From: Mesorhizobium_B sp963522145
GTDB lineage: Bacteria > Pseudomonadota > Alphaproteobacteria > Rhizobiales > Rhizobiaceae
Direction of reading: 5' to 3'
DNA: 64,000 bases
Assembly: GCA_963522145.1 (NCBI GenBank)
Contig: CAUQXI010000004.1
Coordinates: 117,148-181,147 of the forward strand
Below the pieces are notes generated by a model. That model saw only the letters and a list, made by a program, of their open reading frames with translations, was not told the origin of the DNA and did no database searches. Both the position numbers and the translations under genes were made by a program. Shown here in pieces: positions 19,468 through 28,912 of the stretch; position 1 is the first letter of the stretch; each line of letters begins with the position of its first letter.

Positions 19468-20588
19468 CGCACCGCCTCATCGGCCGGCGGCTCGTTTTCC
19501 ACCACGCGCACGCGGTTGCCGTCCTGCAGGAATCCCGCCCCCTGCGCGGCGACCGCCTCGCCTGCCCGGATATCGCCGGACACGGCGATGCGCCCATCGC
19601 TCCGCGCGCCTGCCTCGACGTGGCGCCGCGACACGGTGCCGTCGGACGCAACGGCGAACACCGCCGCCTTTCCGTCCGACCATGTCAGCGCGCTCTGGGC
19701 GATCGTCAGGCGAGGACTGGCGCCGGCCCGGATGGTTCCGCGCACGAACATGCCGGCCTTGAGCCCGGAGTCGGGCGGAAGCCGGAGCGTGATCGCCGCA
19801 AGATGGTTCGTCATGTCCACGGTTTCGGGCAGCGCCGAAACAGTTGCCGTGAGCGTCGCGCCGTCCGGTCCGGTCAGCGTGGCGGGATCGCCCAGCGCGA
19901 CCGGGCCGAGCTTCTGCTCCGGCACCTTGATCCACGCTTCCAGCACGCCATCGCGCTGGATGCGCGCGATCTCCGTGCCCGCCTGCACGATGCCGCCCGG
20001 CACCGCGGGCCGGGCCGAAACGATCCCGGCGAAGGGCGCGGCAATCTCCGTGCGGGCAAGCTGGACGTCCAGCGTGGCGCGCACCGCCTTCGCCTGATCG
20101 AGGCTCGCCGCGGCGGTCGCGAGTGCTGTGGCGCGCTCTTCCGATGTTTCAGCGGAAATGGCGCCTGTTTGGTTCAGGCGCTCGGCCCGCGCATTGGCCG
20201 CCTGCGCATTGGCGAGCTGTGCTTCGGCCGCCCGCACGGCGGCATCCTGCTCCGCCATCTGGGCGCGCAAGAGCGTGCTGTCGAGCCGGGCGATCAACTG
20301 CCCCTTTTCAATGCGCTCGCCTTCAACGACGAAAACGTCTTCCAGCATCAGCCCGCCCGTCTGGGCGCCGACCGCCACCTCCTGCCAGGCGGCCACGATG
20401 CCGTTCCCCGCAATTTCGGTGGCCACGGATTCCTCGCGAACAATGTCGGTGGTGACCGTCAGGCTCGTCGCGCGCGCCGGCACCGCTGCCTGCGCGTCCT
20501 GGGCAAGAGCGGGCGCAGCTGTGCCGAGAGCCAGCGTCACAGCGGCAAACCCGATCAGGGAACAGGCGAACGTCTTTGCGGTCGTCAT
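19464..20588 (-). CDS. RND efflux periplasmic adaptor (membrane fusion protein, HlyD/AcrA family)
   Basis: A 374-residue adaptor that links the RND pump to an outer membrane channel. A signal peptide (FAAVTLALGTAAPALAQ) is followed by the biotinyl-lipoyl-like half motif GGLMLEDVFVVEGERIEKG, an alpha-helical hairpin rich in Ala/Glu/Gln (RAAEAQLANAQAANARAE), the second half motif TEIAAPFAGIVSARPAVPG and beta-barrel strands. It is the first gene of a two-gene operon and its stop overlaps the pump start. AAGGAAGG stands before the ATG. There is no adjacent regulator, unlike many RND operons. Confidence 0.93.
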   Translation of the reverse strand: MTTAKTFACSLIGFAAVTLALGTAAPALAQDAQAAVPARATSLTVTTDIVREESVATEIAGNGIVAAWQEVAVGAQTGGLMLEDVFVVEGERIEKGQLIARLDSTLLRAQMAEQDAAVRAAEAQLANAQAANARAERLNQTGAISAETSEERATALATAAASLDQAKAVRATLDVQLARTEIAAPFAGIVSARPAVPGGIVQAGTEIARIQRDGVLEAWIKVPEQKLGPVALGDPATLTGPDGATLTATVSALPETVDMTNHLAAITLRLPPDSGLKAGMFVRGTIRAGASPRLTIAQSALTWSDGKAAVFAVASDGTVSRRHVEAGARSDGRIAVSGDIRAGEAVAAQGAGFLQDGNRVRVVENEPPADEAVR

Positions 20589-20798
20589 CGTCGAGGCCTT
20601 CCTTCAGCCCATGCATCCTTGACGATAAGGATGCGGGGCTGACAACCCCACCGCTGTGACATTCGCCCGTGGCAAAAAGCTGGCGGCTACCTGTTCATCC
20701 CGCAACAGGCGTTCGATCCGCGGAATCGGTTCCAGCCCGTTGGCGGCGACGACCGACTCCAGCCGGAGTGAAGCCGGTGGCGACCGCCTCTCGGCTGC

Positions 20799-23700
20799 TC
20801 AGGCAGCCTTTGTTTCGATGCGGTCGAGCAGTTCACCGACCGCTCCCAGGCGCGCAGGGCCCGCCTCGGTCGGCGCCTCGCAGACGAGCCGGTCGCCCCG
20901 GCGCTCACAGCCGGGCAGGGCTTCAAGCATCCCCCAGCGCTTTTCCGATGGCTTGCGGGCAAAGTCGATCGCCACGGCCTTAGGCCCGGCATCGATCTTC
21001 GCCACCCCCGCCGAGCCTGCCTGGAGCTTCAGTCGGGCGAGCGCCATAAGCGTTGAAACGGGTTCCGGAACGGGTCCGAAGCGATCTTCCACCTCGCCCG
21101 CGAACGCCGCCACCTCGTCGGCTTCCGTGAAGCGCTGGAGGCGGGAATACAGGTTGAGCCGGACGGCGGGTTCAGGAACATAGTCCGGCGGAAATGCGCC
21201 GGTCATCCCGAGATTGAGCACGGCTTCGCTCACGGCTCTCGCCGCGCCTTCCCGCTCGACCGCCACGGCATGGGCGAGCAAGCGCTGATACAGGCTGACA
21301 CCGATCATCTTCATGTGGCCGGCCTGCTCTTCGCCGACCAGATCGCCCGCGCCGCGAAGATCGAGGTCGCGCGCACTGATGGCAAGTCCCGACCCCAGCC
21401 GATCGAAGGCAACGAGAGTGGACAGGCGCGAGCGCGTCTGCTCCGGAATCTCGTCGCTTTCGGTCATCAGATAGATGATCCCCTGCACCCTGCCCCGTCC
21501 GACGCGGCCGCGAAGCTGATGAAGCTGGGCCAGGCCGAAGCGCTCCGCGCCGGCCACCAGCATGGTGTTGGCGCGCGGCACGTCGAGGCCGGTTTCGATG
21601 ATGCTGGTGGCAAGCAGCACGTCGCCATCGCCATTGCTGAAGCGGATCATCACATCGTCCAGCGTCTTCGGATCGAGGTCGCCGTGGGCGACGAGCACGC
21701 TCAGGTCAGGCGCGATCTCCCTCAGCGTATTTTCGGTGGCTTCGATGTCGGCGATGCGCGGCACGACGACGAAGCTCTGGCCGCCGCGCCGCTTTTCGCG
21801 GAGCAGCGCCGTGCGGACGGTTGCCGCATCGAAGGGCCCGAGCGAGGTACGCACCGGCCGGCGGCGGGCCGGCGGATTGGCCAGCACGCTGGTTTCCTGT
21901 ACGCCAACCATCGCGCCCCGAAGCGTGCGGGGAATAGGCGTGGCGCTCATGGACAGAACATGCAGGCGCGGCGCGAGGGAACGCAGCGTTTCCTTCATCC
22001 TGACGCCGAAACGGTGCTCCTCGTCGATCACCAGCAGCTTGAGACCGGCAAACCGGACATCCGCCGCCGCGACCGCACTGGTGGCGAGCACGACGCCGAT
22101 CGCGCCGCTGGCGAGGCCCTCCTTCACGCGCTCTGCCTCCGCTGCATCGACGTTGCGCGACAATTGCGCCACCTCGATGCCGGTGCCGGCGAAGCGTCGC
22201 GCGAAGCTTTCGAAATGCTGCCGGACGAGAACCGTGGTTGGCGCGACCACTGCGGCCTGCCCGCCGCTCAGTGCCACGGCCGCGGCGGCGCGCATCGCGA
22301 CCTCCGTCTTGCCATAGCCCACATCGCCGCAGACAAGGCGGTTCATGGCCCGGCCCGCCCGGAGATCGTCCAGCACCGCCTGGATGGCCGCCGATTGATC
22401 CGGCGTTTCCGGATAGGGGAAGCGGGTCGCAAAGCGCTTGTACGGCCCGCGCGGCGGTTCGATCGTTTCGGCTCCCTCCTCGTCCCGTGCCTTGCCGAGC
22501 GCCACAAGATGCGCGGCGGTTCGTGCAATCTCCCCGTGGATTTCCACGCGCCGCCTTTGCCAGGCACCATTGTTCAACCGATCAAGCGTGACCGCGTCTT
22601 CTTCCGCGCCATAGCGCCAGATCCGGCCGAACTCGTTGACCGGCACGAGAAGCGACGTGCCGCCGTGATATTCCAGCCGCACCGTGTCATGCGCCGTGCC
22701 GTCGACCTCCACGCTTTCCAATGCGCGGATCACGCCGATGCCGTGATCCTCATGCAGGACCACATCGTTCAGCCCGAGTTCCGGCTCGGTGATGAGCGGC
22801 TCCCGACCCTGCTCCGCCTCGAATATTCTTGCGCCCGAAATGTCGGGGGCGGCGACCACGGTGATGCCCCCATCTTCGTCCGTGAAGCCTTCCGCAAGAT
22901 CGAAGGATGCCTGGAGAAGGACGCCCGGCTCGGCCGCGCCGACCGATGTCCAGTCTTTGACCGCTTCGACGTCGCGGTCGAGGCGGCGCTTCAGCGAGCG
23001 CGTGATGCGGATGCGCTCGTTCTCCGGCCCGGCGAGCAGCAACCGCCGCGCAGCCGCCGTTTCCTTTTCCGCAAAGACCGCGAAGCTTCTCAGCGGGTCG
23101 GCCTCCGAAGCAAAGCGGGGAACCGACACGATCCCGCTCGCTTGAAGCGCCTGCGCTTTGCGCTCTTCCAGCAATGCCTCGAATTCAGAGCGGGTAAGGT
23201 ATAGCGCCCGGCCGTTGCCGGAGCGGCCTTCTCCCAGCTCGGTTCGCGCCTCATGCGCTTCCGCGATCAGGCCGAACACGGTTTCGGCCCGCTCATCCAC
23301 GCCGGGGCTTGAGGTGAGGTCAGCCTCAGGCAGGAGATCGAAGAGGGTGCAAATCCGCGTTTGATCGATCGCCAGCCGATCCTCCATGCAAGAGCGGCCG
23401 GCCCCCTCTTCTTCCGCTCCGACAAGCAGTTCGGAGGCCGGGCCGACGCGCAAGGCTTGAATCGCCTCTTCCGTCCGCTGCGACACGGGATGGAAGACGC
23501 GCATTTCCCTGATCCGGTCATCGTCGTCGAGCACGATGCGCACGGGCCGCGTTCGATCGGCCGGAAACAGGTCGATCACCTGGCCCAGAAAGGCCACCTC
23601 CCCGGCTTCGTCGATCCGGTCATCGGCAAGATAGCCGCAGGCGGTCAGCCGGCCGGACAGGGCGTCACGATCGATCCGGTCGCCCGCGGCAAGCGCGATG

Positions 23701-24131
23701 AAGCCGGAGGCGAGGCAATCGGGCTTGGGCAGCCGCTGCGCGGCCGCTTCGAGCGAAACGACGACGAGGCGCGGACCTGCGGCTGCCTGTGCGATCCGAT
23801 CGATCGCCGCAACGCGACGTCCCATCGATTCACGCGACGGCATCACCCGGTCGAATGGCAGGCAGTCCCAGGGCGGCAGAAGAACGAGCTCAGCCTCTGG
23901 CATGAAGCCAGCGAAGCTGCGCGCGATCTCGTCGGCCTCGTTTTCGCTGCGCGCGATGTGGATGAGGCCTCGCACCCCAGCCTTCTCGACAAGGGGGATG
24001 AGCCTGGCGGCCAAGCCCGCAGGGGGAACGCGGAAAGGCCGGGGATCCTCGGCGAACGGTGCGCTGCCGGCCACCAGCGGCGCCTCGCCCGACGCCCGGG
24101 GCAAAGCCCCGCTGTCCATGACCTTCTTCAT
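20799..24131 (-). CDS. Mfd-like transcription-repair coupling factor, divergent form
   Basis: A 1110-residue protein with the full Mfd plan. It has a UvrB-like N-terminal module (LLPPWDCLPFDRVMPSRES), an RNA polymerase-interaction-like region (LHEDHGIGVIRALESVEV) and a RecG-like translocase with Walker A GDVGYGKTEVA. The TRG-type region and C-terminal autoinhibitory domain follow. Mfd removes stalled RNA polymerase and recruits UvrA for repair. Several core motifs differ from standard Mfd: the DEEQ box is DEEH, the GTH of motif Ib/Ic is ATS (VVLATSAVAA) and the usual TATPIPRTL is SATPIPRTL. The usual alphaproteobacterial mfd neighbour, the SdhE/DUF339 gene, is absent. This may be a second Mfd copy rather than the housekeeping one. 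AAGG before ATG 24131 sets the start; a GTG lies two codons upstream. Confidence 0.85.
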   Translation of the reverse strand: MKKVMDSGALPRASGEAPLVAGSAPFAEDPRPFRVPPAGLAARLIPLVEKAGVRGLIHIARSENEADEIARSFAGFMPEAELVLLPPWDCLPFDRVMPSRESMGRRVAAIDRIAQAAAGPRLVVVSLEAAAQRLPKPDCLASGFIALAAGDRIDRDALSGRLTACGYLADDRIDEAGEVAFLGQVIDLFPADRTRPVRIVLDDDDRIREMRVFHPVSQRTEEAIQALRVGPASELLVGAEEEGAGRSCMEDRLAIDQTRICTLFDLLPEADLTSSPGVDERAETVFGLIAEAHEARTELGEGRSGNGRALYLTRSEFEALLEERKAQALQASGIVSVPRFASEADPLRSFAVFAEKETAAARRLLLAGPENERIRITRSLKRRLDRDVEAVKDWTSVGAAEPGVLLQASFDLAEGFTDEDGGITVVAAPDISGARIFEAEQGREPLITEPELGLNDVVLHEDHGIGVIRALESVEVDGTAHDTVRLEYHGGTSLLVPVNEFGRIWRYGAEEDAVTLDRLNNGAWQRRRVEIHGEIARTAAHLVALGKARDEEGAETIEPPRGPYKRFATRFPYPETPDQSAAIQAVLDDLRAGRAMNRLVCGDVGYGKTEVAMRAAAAVALSGGQAAVVAPTTVLVRQHFESFARRFAGTGIEVAQLSRNVDAAEAERVKEGLASGAIGVVLATSAVAAADVRFAGLKLLVIDEEHRFGVRMKETLRSLAPRLHVLSMSATPIPRTLRGAMVGVQETSVLANPPARRRPVRTSLGPFDAATVRTALLREKRRGGQSFVVVPRIADIEATENTLREIAPDLSVLVAHGDLDPKTLDDVMIRFSNGDGDVLLATSIIETGLDVPRANTMLVAGAERFGLAQLHQLRGRVGRGRVQGIIYLMTESDEIPEQTRSRLSTLVAFDRLGSGLAISARDLDLRGAGDLVGEEQAGHMKMIGVSLYQRLLAHAVAVEREGAARAVSEAVLNLGMTGAFPPDYVPEPAVRLNLYSRLQRFTEADEVAAFAGEVEDRFGPVPEPVSTLMALARLKLQAGSAGVAKIDAGPKAVAIDFARKPSEKRWGMLEALPGCERRGDRLVCEAPTEAGPARLGAVGELLDRIETKAA

Positions 24132-24356
24132 CCGCACCTTCGTCTCCCGTTATGGCGGGCTTAAACGAGGATGAAAGAGGGCTGTTCCTTACTCGGCTGT
24201 GGACATTTTGCCGGCGTAAACAGGAGGTTCACATCGTGCTGGCGCAAGAGGCGCGCGGCGAATACGGCAGCGGTGAGACCTTATCGGCATGCACACGCCC
24301 ACGGCGTATTCTACGCCTTGGGACGAGTCACTCCGAACCAACGAAAGCCTTCAGGT

Positions 24357-25424
24357 TCAGCCGGTGTTTCGGGCCAGCGCAGGCCCAAGCAGCGAAAGGT
24401 CGGCCGGGCCGAGACGGTCGCCCGCCGACCGAAGCTGGTGCCAGTAGGGATAAAGGATTGGCGGAGCGCTCACCTCGTCGAGCCTTTGCCGCTCCTCGCT
24501 CGACAAAACGAGATCGGCGGCCGCGAGGTTGTCGGCAATTTGCTCGATCGTCCGCCCGCCGATGATCACCGAGGTTACGCTTCCTCGCCCGATCAGCCAG
24601 CTCAGCGCGACTTGCGCGGCCGAAACGCCGCGTGCCTCGCCGATCTCGACCAGAACGTCCACGATATTCCACAGCCGGTTCTCGTCGCGGATCGGCGGCT
24701 CGGTCCAGCCCGCGAACTGGCGTGAGCCTTCGGGCGCAGCCTGGTTCCGCCGATGCTTGCCCGACAGAAGCCCGGCCGCGAGCGGGCTCCATACCAGGAT
24801 GCCGAGGCCCTGGTCGATCGCAACCGGCACCAGCTCATATTCGGCGTCGCGCGCTTCGAGCGTGTAGTGGATCTGCTGGCTGACGAAGCGATGGAGGTTC
24901 TTGCGCTCGGAGATGCCCAGCGCCTTCATCATGTGCCAGCCGGAATAGTTGGAGCAGCCGATATAGCGGACCTTGCCGTGGTTCACGAGGATGTCGAGCG
25001 CCGCCATCGTTTCCTCCAGCGGCGTCTGCCCGTCCCATTCATGGACTTGGTAGAGATCGATCACATCCGTTTTCAGCCGCTTGAGGCTCGCCTCGCAGGC
25101 GCGGATCAGGTGATGGCGCGACAGGCCGCGATCATTCACGTCGTCGCTCATGGCGAAGCGCGCCTTTGTGGCGAGAAGCACGCCGTTCCTGCGCTTGCCG
25201 CCCAGGGCTTCGCCGATGATCTCCTCGGACGCGCCGGTGGAATACATGTCAGCGGTGTCGATCAGGTTCACGCCGTGATCGAGCGCCATGTCGATCTGGC
25301 GCCGCGCCTCGTCCAGCCCGGAGGAGCCGACCTTGGCGAAGGCGCCCTTGCCGCCGAAGGTCATCGTGCCGAGCGTGATCGTGGAGATCTTCAGGCCCGA
25401 GCGCCCGAGCAGCCTGTATTCCAT
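24357..25424 (-). CDS. Aldo/keto reductase
   Basis: A 355-residue NADPH-dependent aldo/keto reductase with a TIM-barrel fold. The catalytic Asp and Tyr are in DTADMYSTG, the Lys in LATKARF and the His in YQVHEWDG, so the tetrad is complete. The cofactor-binding C-terminal part includes VIIGGRTIEQIADNL. It resembles the YajO/Tas-like or general stress 69 group rather than a narrow-substrate reductase. GGAAGGAGCGTTCTC before the ATG is a strong ribosome binding site. It is divergent from the dioxygenase gene at 25615, sharing a 190-bp upstream region, so the two may be co-regulated with the sugar genes to the right. Confidence 0.93.
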   Translation of the reverse strand: MEYRLLGRSGLKISTITLGTMTFGGKGAFAKVGSSGLDEARRQIDMALDHGVNLIDTADMYSTGASEEIIGEALGGKRRNGVLLATKARFAMSDDVNDRGLSRHHLIRACEASLKRLKTDVIDLYQVHEWDGQTPLEETMAALDILVNHGKVRYIGCSNYSGWHMMKALGISERKNLHRFVSQQIHYTLEARDAEYELVPVAIDQGLGILVWSPLAAGLLSGKHRRNQAAPEGSRQFAGWTEPPIRDENRLWNIVDVLVEIGEARGVSAAQVALSWLIGRGSVTSVIIGGRTIEQIADNLAAADLVLSSEERQRLDEVSAPPILYPYWHQLRSAGDRLGPADLSLLGPALARNTG

Positions 25425-25614
25425 GAGAACGCTCCTTCCTGCGGCGGTGCGGTGCGCGCCTCACAGGGGCCCGCTATGGCCCAAGATAGGGCGGTCCTGA
25501 GGCGCGGAAAGCGCAGCCGGATCGATTGAAAGGGGAACGGGAGGCGCTTATCCTAAGTTCACGCCTCGAGGAAAGGCGCGGCTCTTCGGGCCGCAAAGCA
25601 GGAGGAACAAGTTC

Positions 25615-26463
25615 ATGAACGTGCATCTCGATCACGCGCGCACGACCGCCGCGGAAAGCGGCGTGGAAGCGGATGTTGACACGCTGTATCGCGACGGCAT
25701 CGTGGGAAAGAAGGGCGCCTACTCGCGCGAGTTCGCGGAAGCCATGCGCGAGGACATGATGACCGCCTTCTGGGCCGCGATCCAGAGGCCCGGCGGCGCG
25801 GTCGGACGCGGTCCACGGCGCTGGTATGTGGAAATCCATCCGGAGAATTTCGGCGGCTTCGTCGAGCTTACCACCCATCCGTGGTTCGTCGGCATGTGCC
25901 GCTCCGTGCTCGGTCCCGACTACCAGATCGTGGAGATCGGCTTCGACACGCCGTTTCAGGGCGCCAAGAACCAGCCCTGGCACCGCGACTTTCCCTCGCC
26001 GCCCGAATCCTATGAAGGGAGCCGCATCACCTCGCTTGCCTTCAACCTGACGGGCGTGGACGTGACGCCCGACATGGGACCGTTCGAGGTTTCACCGGGC
26101 ACCCAGTTCATCGACGGGCGCGAATGGAAGCACGAGATGTTTCCAGACAAGTCGATCTGGCCGCAATTCGCCGAGAAAGGCGTCAAGAAATATCCGCAGA
26201 TGGGCGACATCTCGTGCCGCTCGGCGCTCACCATCCATCGCGGCACCGCGCATCCCTCGCCGATCTCCCGCCCGGTGCTGGTGATCGGCGTCGACGCTCC
26301 AGGCGCCGGTCATGACGCGCTGCACGACATGATGGTGACGCGCGCCTTCTACGATTCGCTTCCTGATCAGGTGCGGGATCATCTCGTGTGCCGCGTGGTG
26401 GACGAGCTGATCCCACCGACGCAGAAGCACGACATCGAAGGGCTGGTGATGGGAACGGAGTGA
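25615..26463 (+). CDS. Phytanoyl-CoA dioxygenase (PhyH) family protein
   Basis: A 282-residue Fe(II)/2-oxoglutarate-dependent oxygenase of the PhyH type. The facial triad can be placed: WHRDF gives His-x-Asp and the distal His is in TIHRGTAHPSP; the Arg that binds 2-oxoglutarate is likely in the following SRPVLVIG. Members hydroxylate a wide range of small molecules. The neighbours are a Gfo/Idh/MocA dehydrogenase, a sugar isomerase/epimerase and an aldo/keto reductase, so a sugar, inositol or plant-derived substrate is more likely than a lipid, but this is inference. AGGAGGAACAAGTTC before the ATG is a near-perfect ribosome binding site. Confidence 0.87.
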   Translation: MNVHLDHARTTAAESGVEADVDTLYRDGIVGKKGAYSREFAEAMREDMMTAFWAAIQRPGGAVGRGPRRWYVEIHPENFGGFVELTTHPWFVGMCRSVLGPDYQIVEIGFDTPFQGAKNQPWHRDFPSPPESYEGSRITSLAFNLTGVDVTPDMGPFEVSPGTQFIDGREWKHEMFPDKSIWPQFAEKGVKKYPQMGDISCRSALTIHRGTAHPSPISRPVLVIGVDAPGAGHDALHDMMVTRAFYDSLPDQVRDHLVCRVVDELIPPTQKHDIEGLVMGTE

Positions 26464-26581
26464 GCTGGCGGCGCTCGCAGCAGTCCGATCATGGCCTGGC
26501 TCGCCGATGGCCCATGCGGATAGAAAGGGAAACCCGGAAGGCGGCGTGGATAAGCGCCTTCCGTTTCGATCACGCCCCGTT

Positions 26582-27745
26582 CTAAGCTCGGCCTGTCGTC
26601 GCCAGCATGGCTTGCGCTTCTTTCGGGCTCAGCGCCGCAGGCCGGGCGCAGGTGGTGCGCATGGCAACAAACTGCCCATCTTCGCCTGAGCGCAGGATGC
26701 CTGTCATCACGTCGATCGCATGGAGCGCGAGCTCCATCGAGCAGCGGTGCGGGCGGTTCTCCCGAATGGCGAGCGCCATGTCGGCCAGGCCGGCGGCACG
26801 ATAATTGGCCATCATCCCTTCCGGATGCTTCTGGTTGGGCACCCCAAAGGGATGCTCCCATTTCGGCGCGGGCTTCACCGCCTTGCCGCGCCGGGTGAAG
26901 CGCACCTCGCCGCCGAAGAAATTCGGGTCGGGCAGATGCAGCGTGCCCTCCTCGCCATAAAGCTCCATCGGCGCGTGGCTGTGAGCCCAAACATCCCAGC
27001 TCGCGTTGAACGTGACCGCCGCGCCGTTCTCGAAGTCGAGCAGAGCATGCAGGGTAGTCGGAGTGGAAACGGGGATTGCCTCGCCGCGGCGAGGTCCGCA
27101 GCCGATGGTGCGTTCCGGGGCGGGGATCGCGGAGAGGGCCGCGACACGCCTCACCGGACCGATCAGCTGGATGAGATTGGCAAGGTAATAGGGCCCGAGG
27201 TCGAGGATCGGCCCGCCGCCGGGCTGGAAAAAGAAGTCCGGGTTCGGGTGCCAGTCCTCCATGCCATGGCTCATCACATGGGCCGTCCCGCTGGTGATGC
27301 GGCCAAGCTCGCCGGAATCCAACAGATGCCGGGTAAGCTGATGCGCGCCGCCAAGGAAGGTGTCGGGGGCGGACCCGACACGCAGGTTCTTCTTCTCCGC
27401 CTGCGCCTTGAGATCGAGCCCATCCTCCACCGACAGCACGAAAGGCTTTTCGGAATAGACATGCTTGCCGGCGTCGAGCGCGGCCTTCGACACCTCATGA
27501 TGCGCGGCGGGAATGGTGAGGTTGACGACGATGTCGATGTCGTTGCGCTTGAGCAGGCCGTCCACGCTTTCCGCCTGCAGGTTGAACTCGGCCGCGCGCG
27601 CATCGGCGGCCGCCCGGTTCACATCGGCGCAGGCGCGCATCTCGATGCCGTTGAAGAGCGGCGCGAGCGAGAAGTAGGCTGTCGAGATGTTGCCGCAGCC
27701 GATCACGCCGACGCCGAGGCTACTCGCGTTGTTCTTCTTCGCCAT
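26582..27745 (-). CDS. Gfo/Idh/MocA family oxidoreductase
   Basis: A 387-residue NAD(P)-dependent sugar dehydrogenase. The Rossmann fold GVIGCGNISTAYF opens the protein, VYSEKPFVLS is the EKP motif, and ILDLGPYYLANLIQLIG replaces the more common GxHxxD pattern in the second domain, placing it in the subgroup that has a tyrosine there. It is followed 20 bp downstream on the leftward strand by nothing, but preceded by the sugar isomerase/epimerase gene with a 20-bp gap, so those two form an operon. The pair suggests oxidation and isomerisation of a rare sugar or inositol; the substrate is unknown. Confidence 0.9.
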   Translation of the reverse strand: MAKKNNASSLGVGVIGCGNISTAYFSLAPLFNGIEMRACADVNRAAADARAAEFNLQAESVDGLLKRNDIDIVVNLTIPAAHHEVSKAALDAGKHVYSEKPFVLSVEDGLDLKAQAEKKNLRVGSAPDTFLGGAHQLTRHLLDSGELGRITSGTAHVMSHGMEDWHPNPDFFFQPGGGPILDLGPYYLANLIQLIGPVRRVAALSAIPAPERTIGCGPRRGEAIPVSTPTTLHALLDFENGAAVTFNASWDVWAHSHAPMELYGEEGTLHLPDPNFFGGEVRFTRRGKAVKPAPKWEHPFGVPNQKHPEGMMANYRAAGLADMALAIRENRPHRCSMELALHAIDVMTGILRSGEDGQFVAMRTTCARPAALSPKEAQAMLATTGRA

Positions 27746-27765
27746 TGACCGAGCTCCCGTGGATT

Positions 27766-28512
27766 TCAGAGCGAGTTGACTGTTTGAAGCGAGCGCCGTG
27801 CGAAACGCTCGAGATCACGCGGGTTGTCATGCTCCATGATGAAGTATTTTGCCGGCGTTTTCGCGCGCAAGGTGGCGAGAAGTGAGCGCCAGTCCAGCGT
27901 GCCATATCCGACATCGGACCAGCCGTCTTCGTTTAACGCTTCGCCCGGTGTCGCAAGATCCTTCACATGCACGGCCGTGATGCGGTTGGCATATTTGTCG
28001 ATCCACATCTCGGCGCCGCCGCCGCCCTTGACGACCCAGGCGACGTCGATCTCCCAGCCGAGATCGGGCGCGGCCTCAAGGAGGTGCGTCATCGGCAATG
28101 AGCCGTCGGCAAGAGCTTCGAACTCGAAGCCGTGATTGTGCCAGGCAAAGTCGAACCCTTCCGCCTTCACCTTTTCGCCCACTGCGCCAAGCCGTTCGCC
28201 GAAACGCTTCCAGCCTTCCGCGTCGCCCGGCCGGTCAGCGTCCTCAAGATAGGGGCAGGCGATCAGCTCCATGCCGAGCGCTCGCGCGATGCGGAGCGCG
28301 GCGGCAAGATCGTTTTCGAGCAGGTCGAGGCTGAAATGGCTGCTCGGCATGGTCAGCCCGTTCTTGTCGAGCAGGATGCGGAAGGCGTCAGGATCGTCAT
28401 ATACGCCGCCAAAACCTTCGACCTGCGTATAACCGAGCCCCGCAAGCAGTTCGAGCACCTTTGCCCAGGGTTGAAAGTTGCGGGCACTGTAAAGCTGGAA
28501 CGACCAATCCAT
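27766..28512 (-). CDS. Sugar phosphate isomerase/epimerase (AP endonuclease 2-like TIM barrel)
   Basis: A 248-residue TIM-barrel protein of the xylose isomerase-like/IolE-IolI group. Metal-binding residues are plausible in FAWHNHGFEF, GWEIDVAWVVKGG, AVHVKDL and the final FIMEHDNP. The family isomerises or epimerises keto-sugars and inosose. ATG 28512 is preferred to a TTG two codons upstream because GAGGG then has normal spacing. It is the first gene of a two-gene operon with the Gfo/Idh/MocA protein at 26582. Substrate not determined. Confidence 0.88.
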   Translation of the reverse strand: MDWSFQLYSARNFQPWAKVLELLAGLGYTQVEGFGGVYDDPDAFRILLDKNGLTMPSSHFSLDLLENDLAAALRIARALGMELIACPYLEDADRPGDAEGWKRFGERLGAVGEKVKAEGFDFAWHNHGFEFEALADGSLPMTHLLEAAPDLGWEIDVAWVVKGGGGAEMWIDKYANRITAVHVKDLATPGEALNEDGWSDVGYGTLDWRSLLATLRAKTPAKYFIMEHDNPRDLERFARRSLQTVNSL

Positions 28513-28518
28513 TGCCAA

Positions 28519-28912
28519 AGCCCTCGGAGGTAAGCGTCAAACTCGACATACGAAGCATCGACTGCAGCAAGCTATGCCGCTGGCCAACTCGTCCGGCCGA
28601 GCCCGCAGTTCGTGAGTCTATGCTCACAAAGTTGTGCGCGAAAGGGCGTGTGCGGATCCCGTGGGAAGTCCGACCTCAGCTGTAGAAAAGTTCACGCCAT
28701 CACCTGGCTAAGGCTTTTTCATAGCTCCATAAATTGGGCGCATGTCGCGACCGAGGGCCCGCGCGATCGATGCTACGCGCCTTTATCCACGCTCCTGGAG
28801 GTTCGGCCACACTCACCGGAAAACGGAAACGGCGCAATCCTCGCGTCAGCCAGCGCGCCTAGCACTATATGGAATGCAGAGGCTCGGTTCTTCTCGCGAG
28901 AAGGTTGCATGC
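28519..28912. other. 394-bp intergenic region without a recognisable gene
   Basis: This gap separates the divergent isomerase/epimerase and ABC protein genes. The frame that runs into the ABC gene is open from 28742, but that stretch is arginine/serine-rich, has no coding character, and AAGG sits correctly before the later ATG at 28913. The AT-rich part around 28710-28740 could hold the rightward promoter, but I see no clear hexamers. No RNA gene was recognised. Confidence 0.6.

Noticed and set aside
21270..23204. 644-codon open frame on the plus strand
   Set aside because: Antisense shadow of the Mfd-like gene with no motif.
28742..28912. Upstream extension of the degenerate ABC protein
   Set aside because: Arg/Ser-rich, no coding bias, and a proper ribosome binding site lies before ATG 28913.
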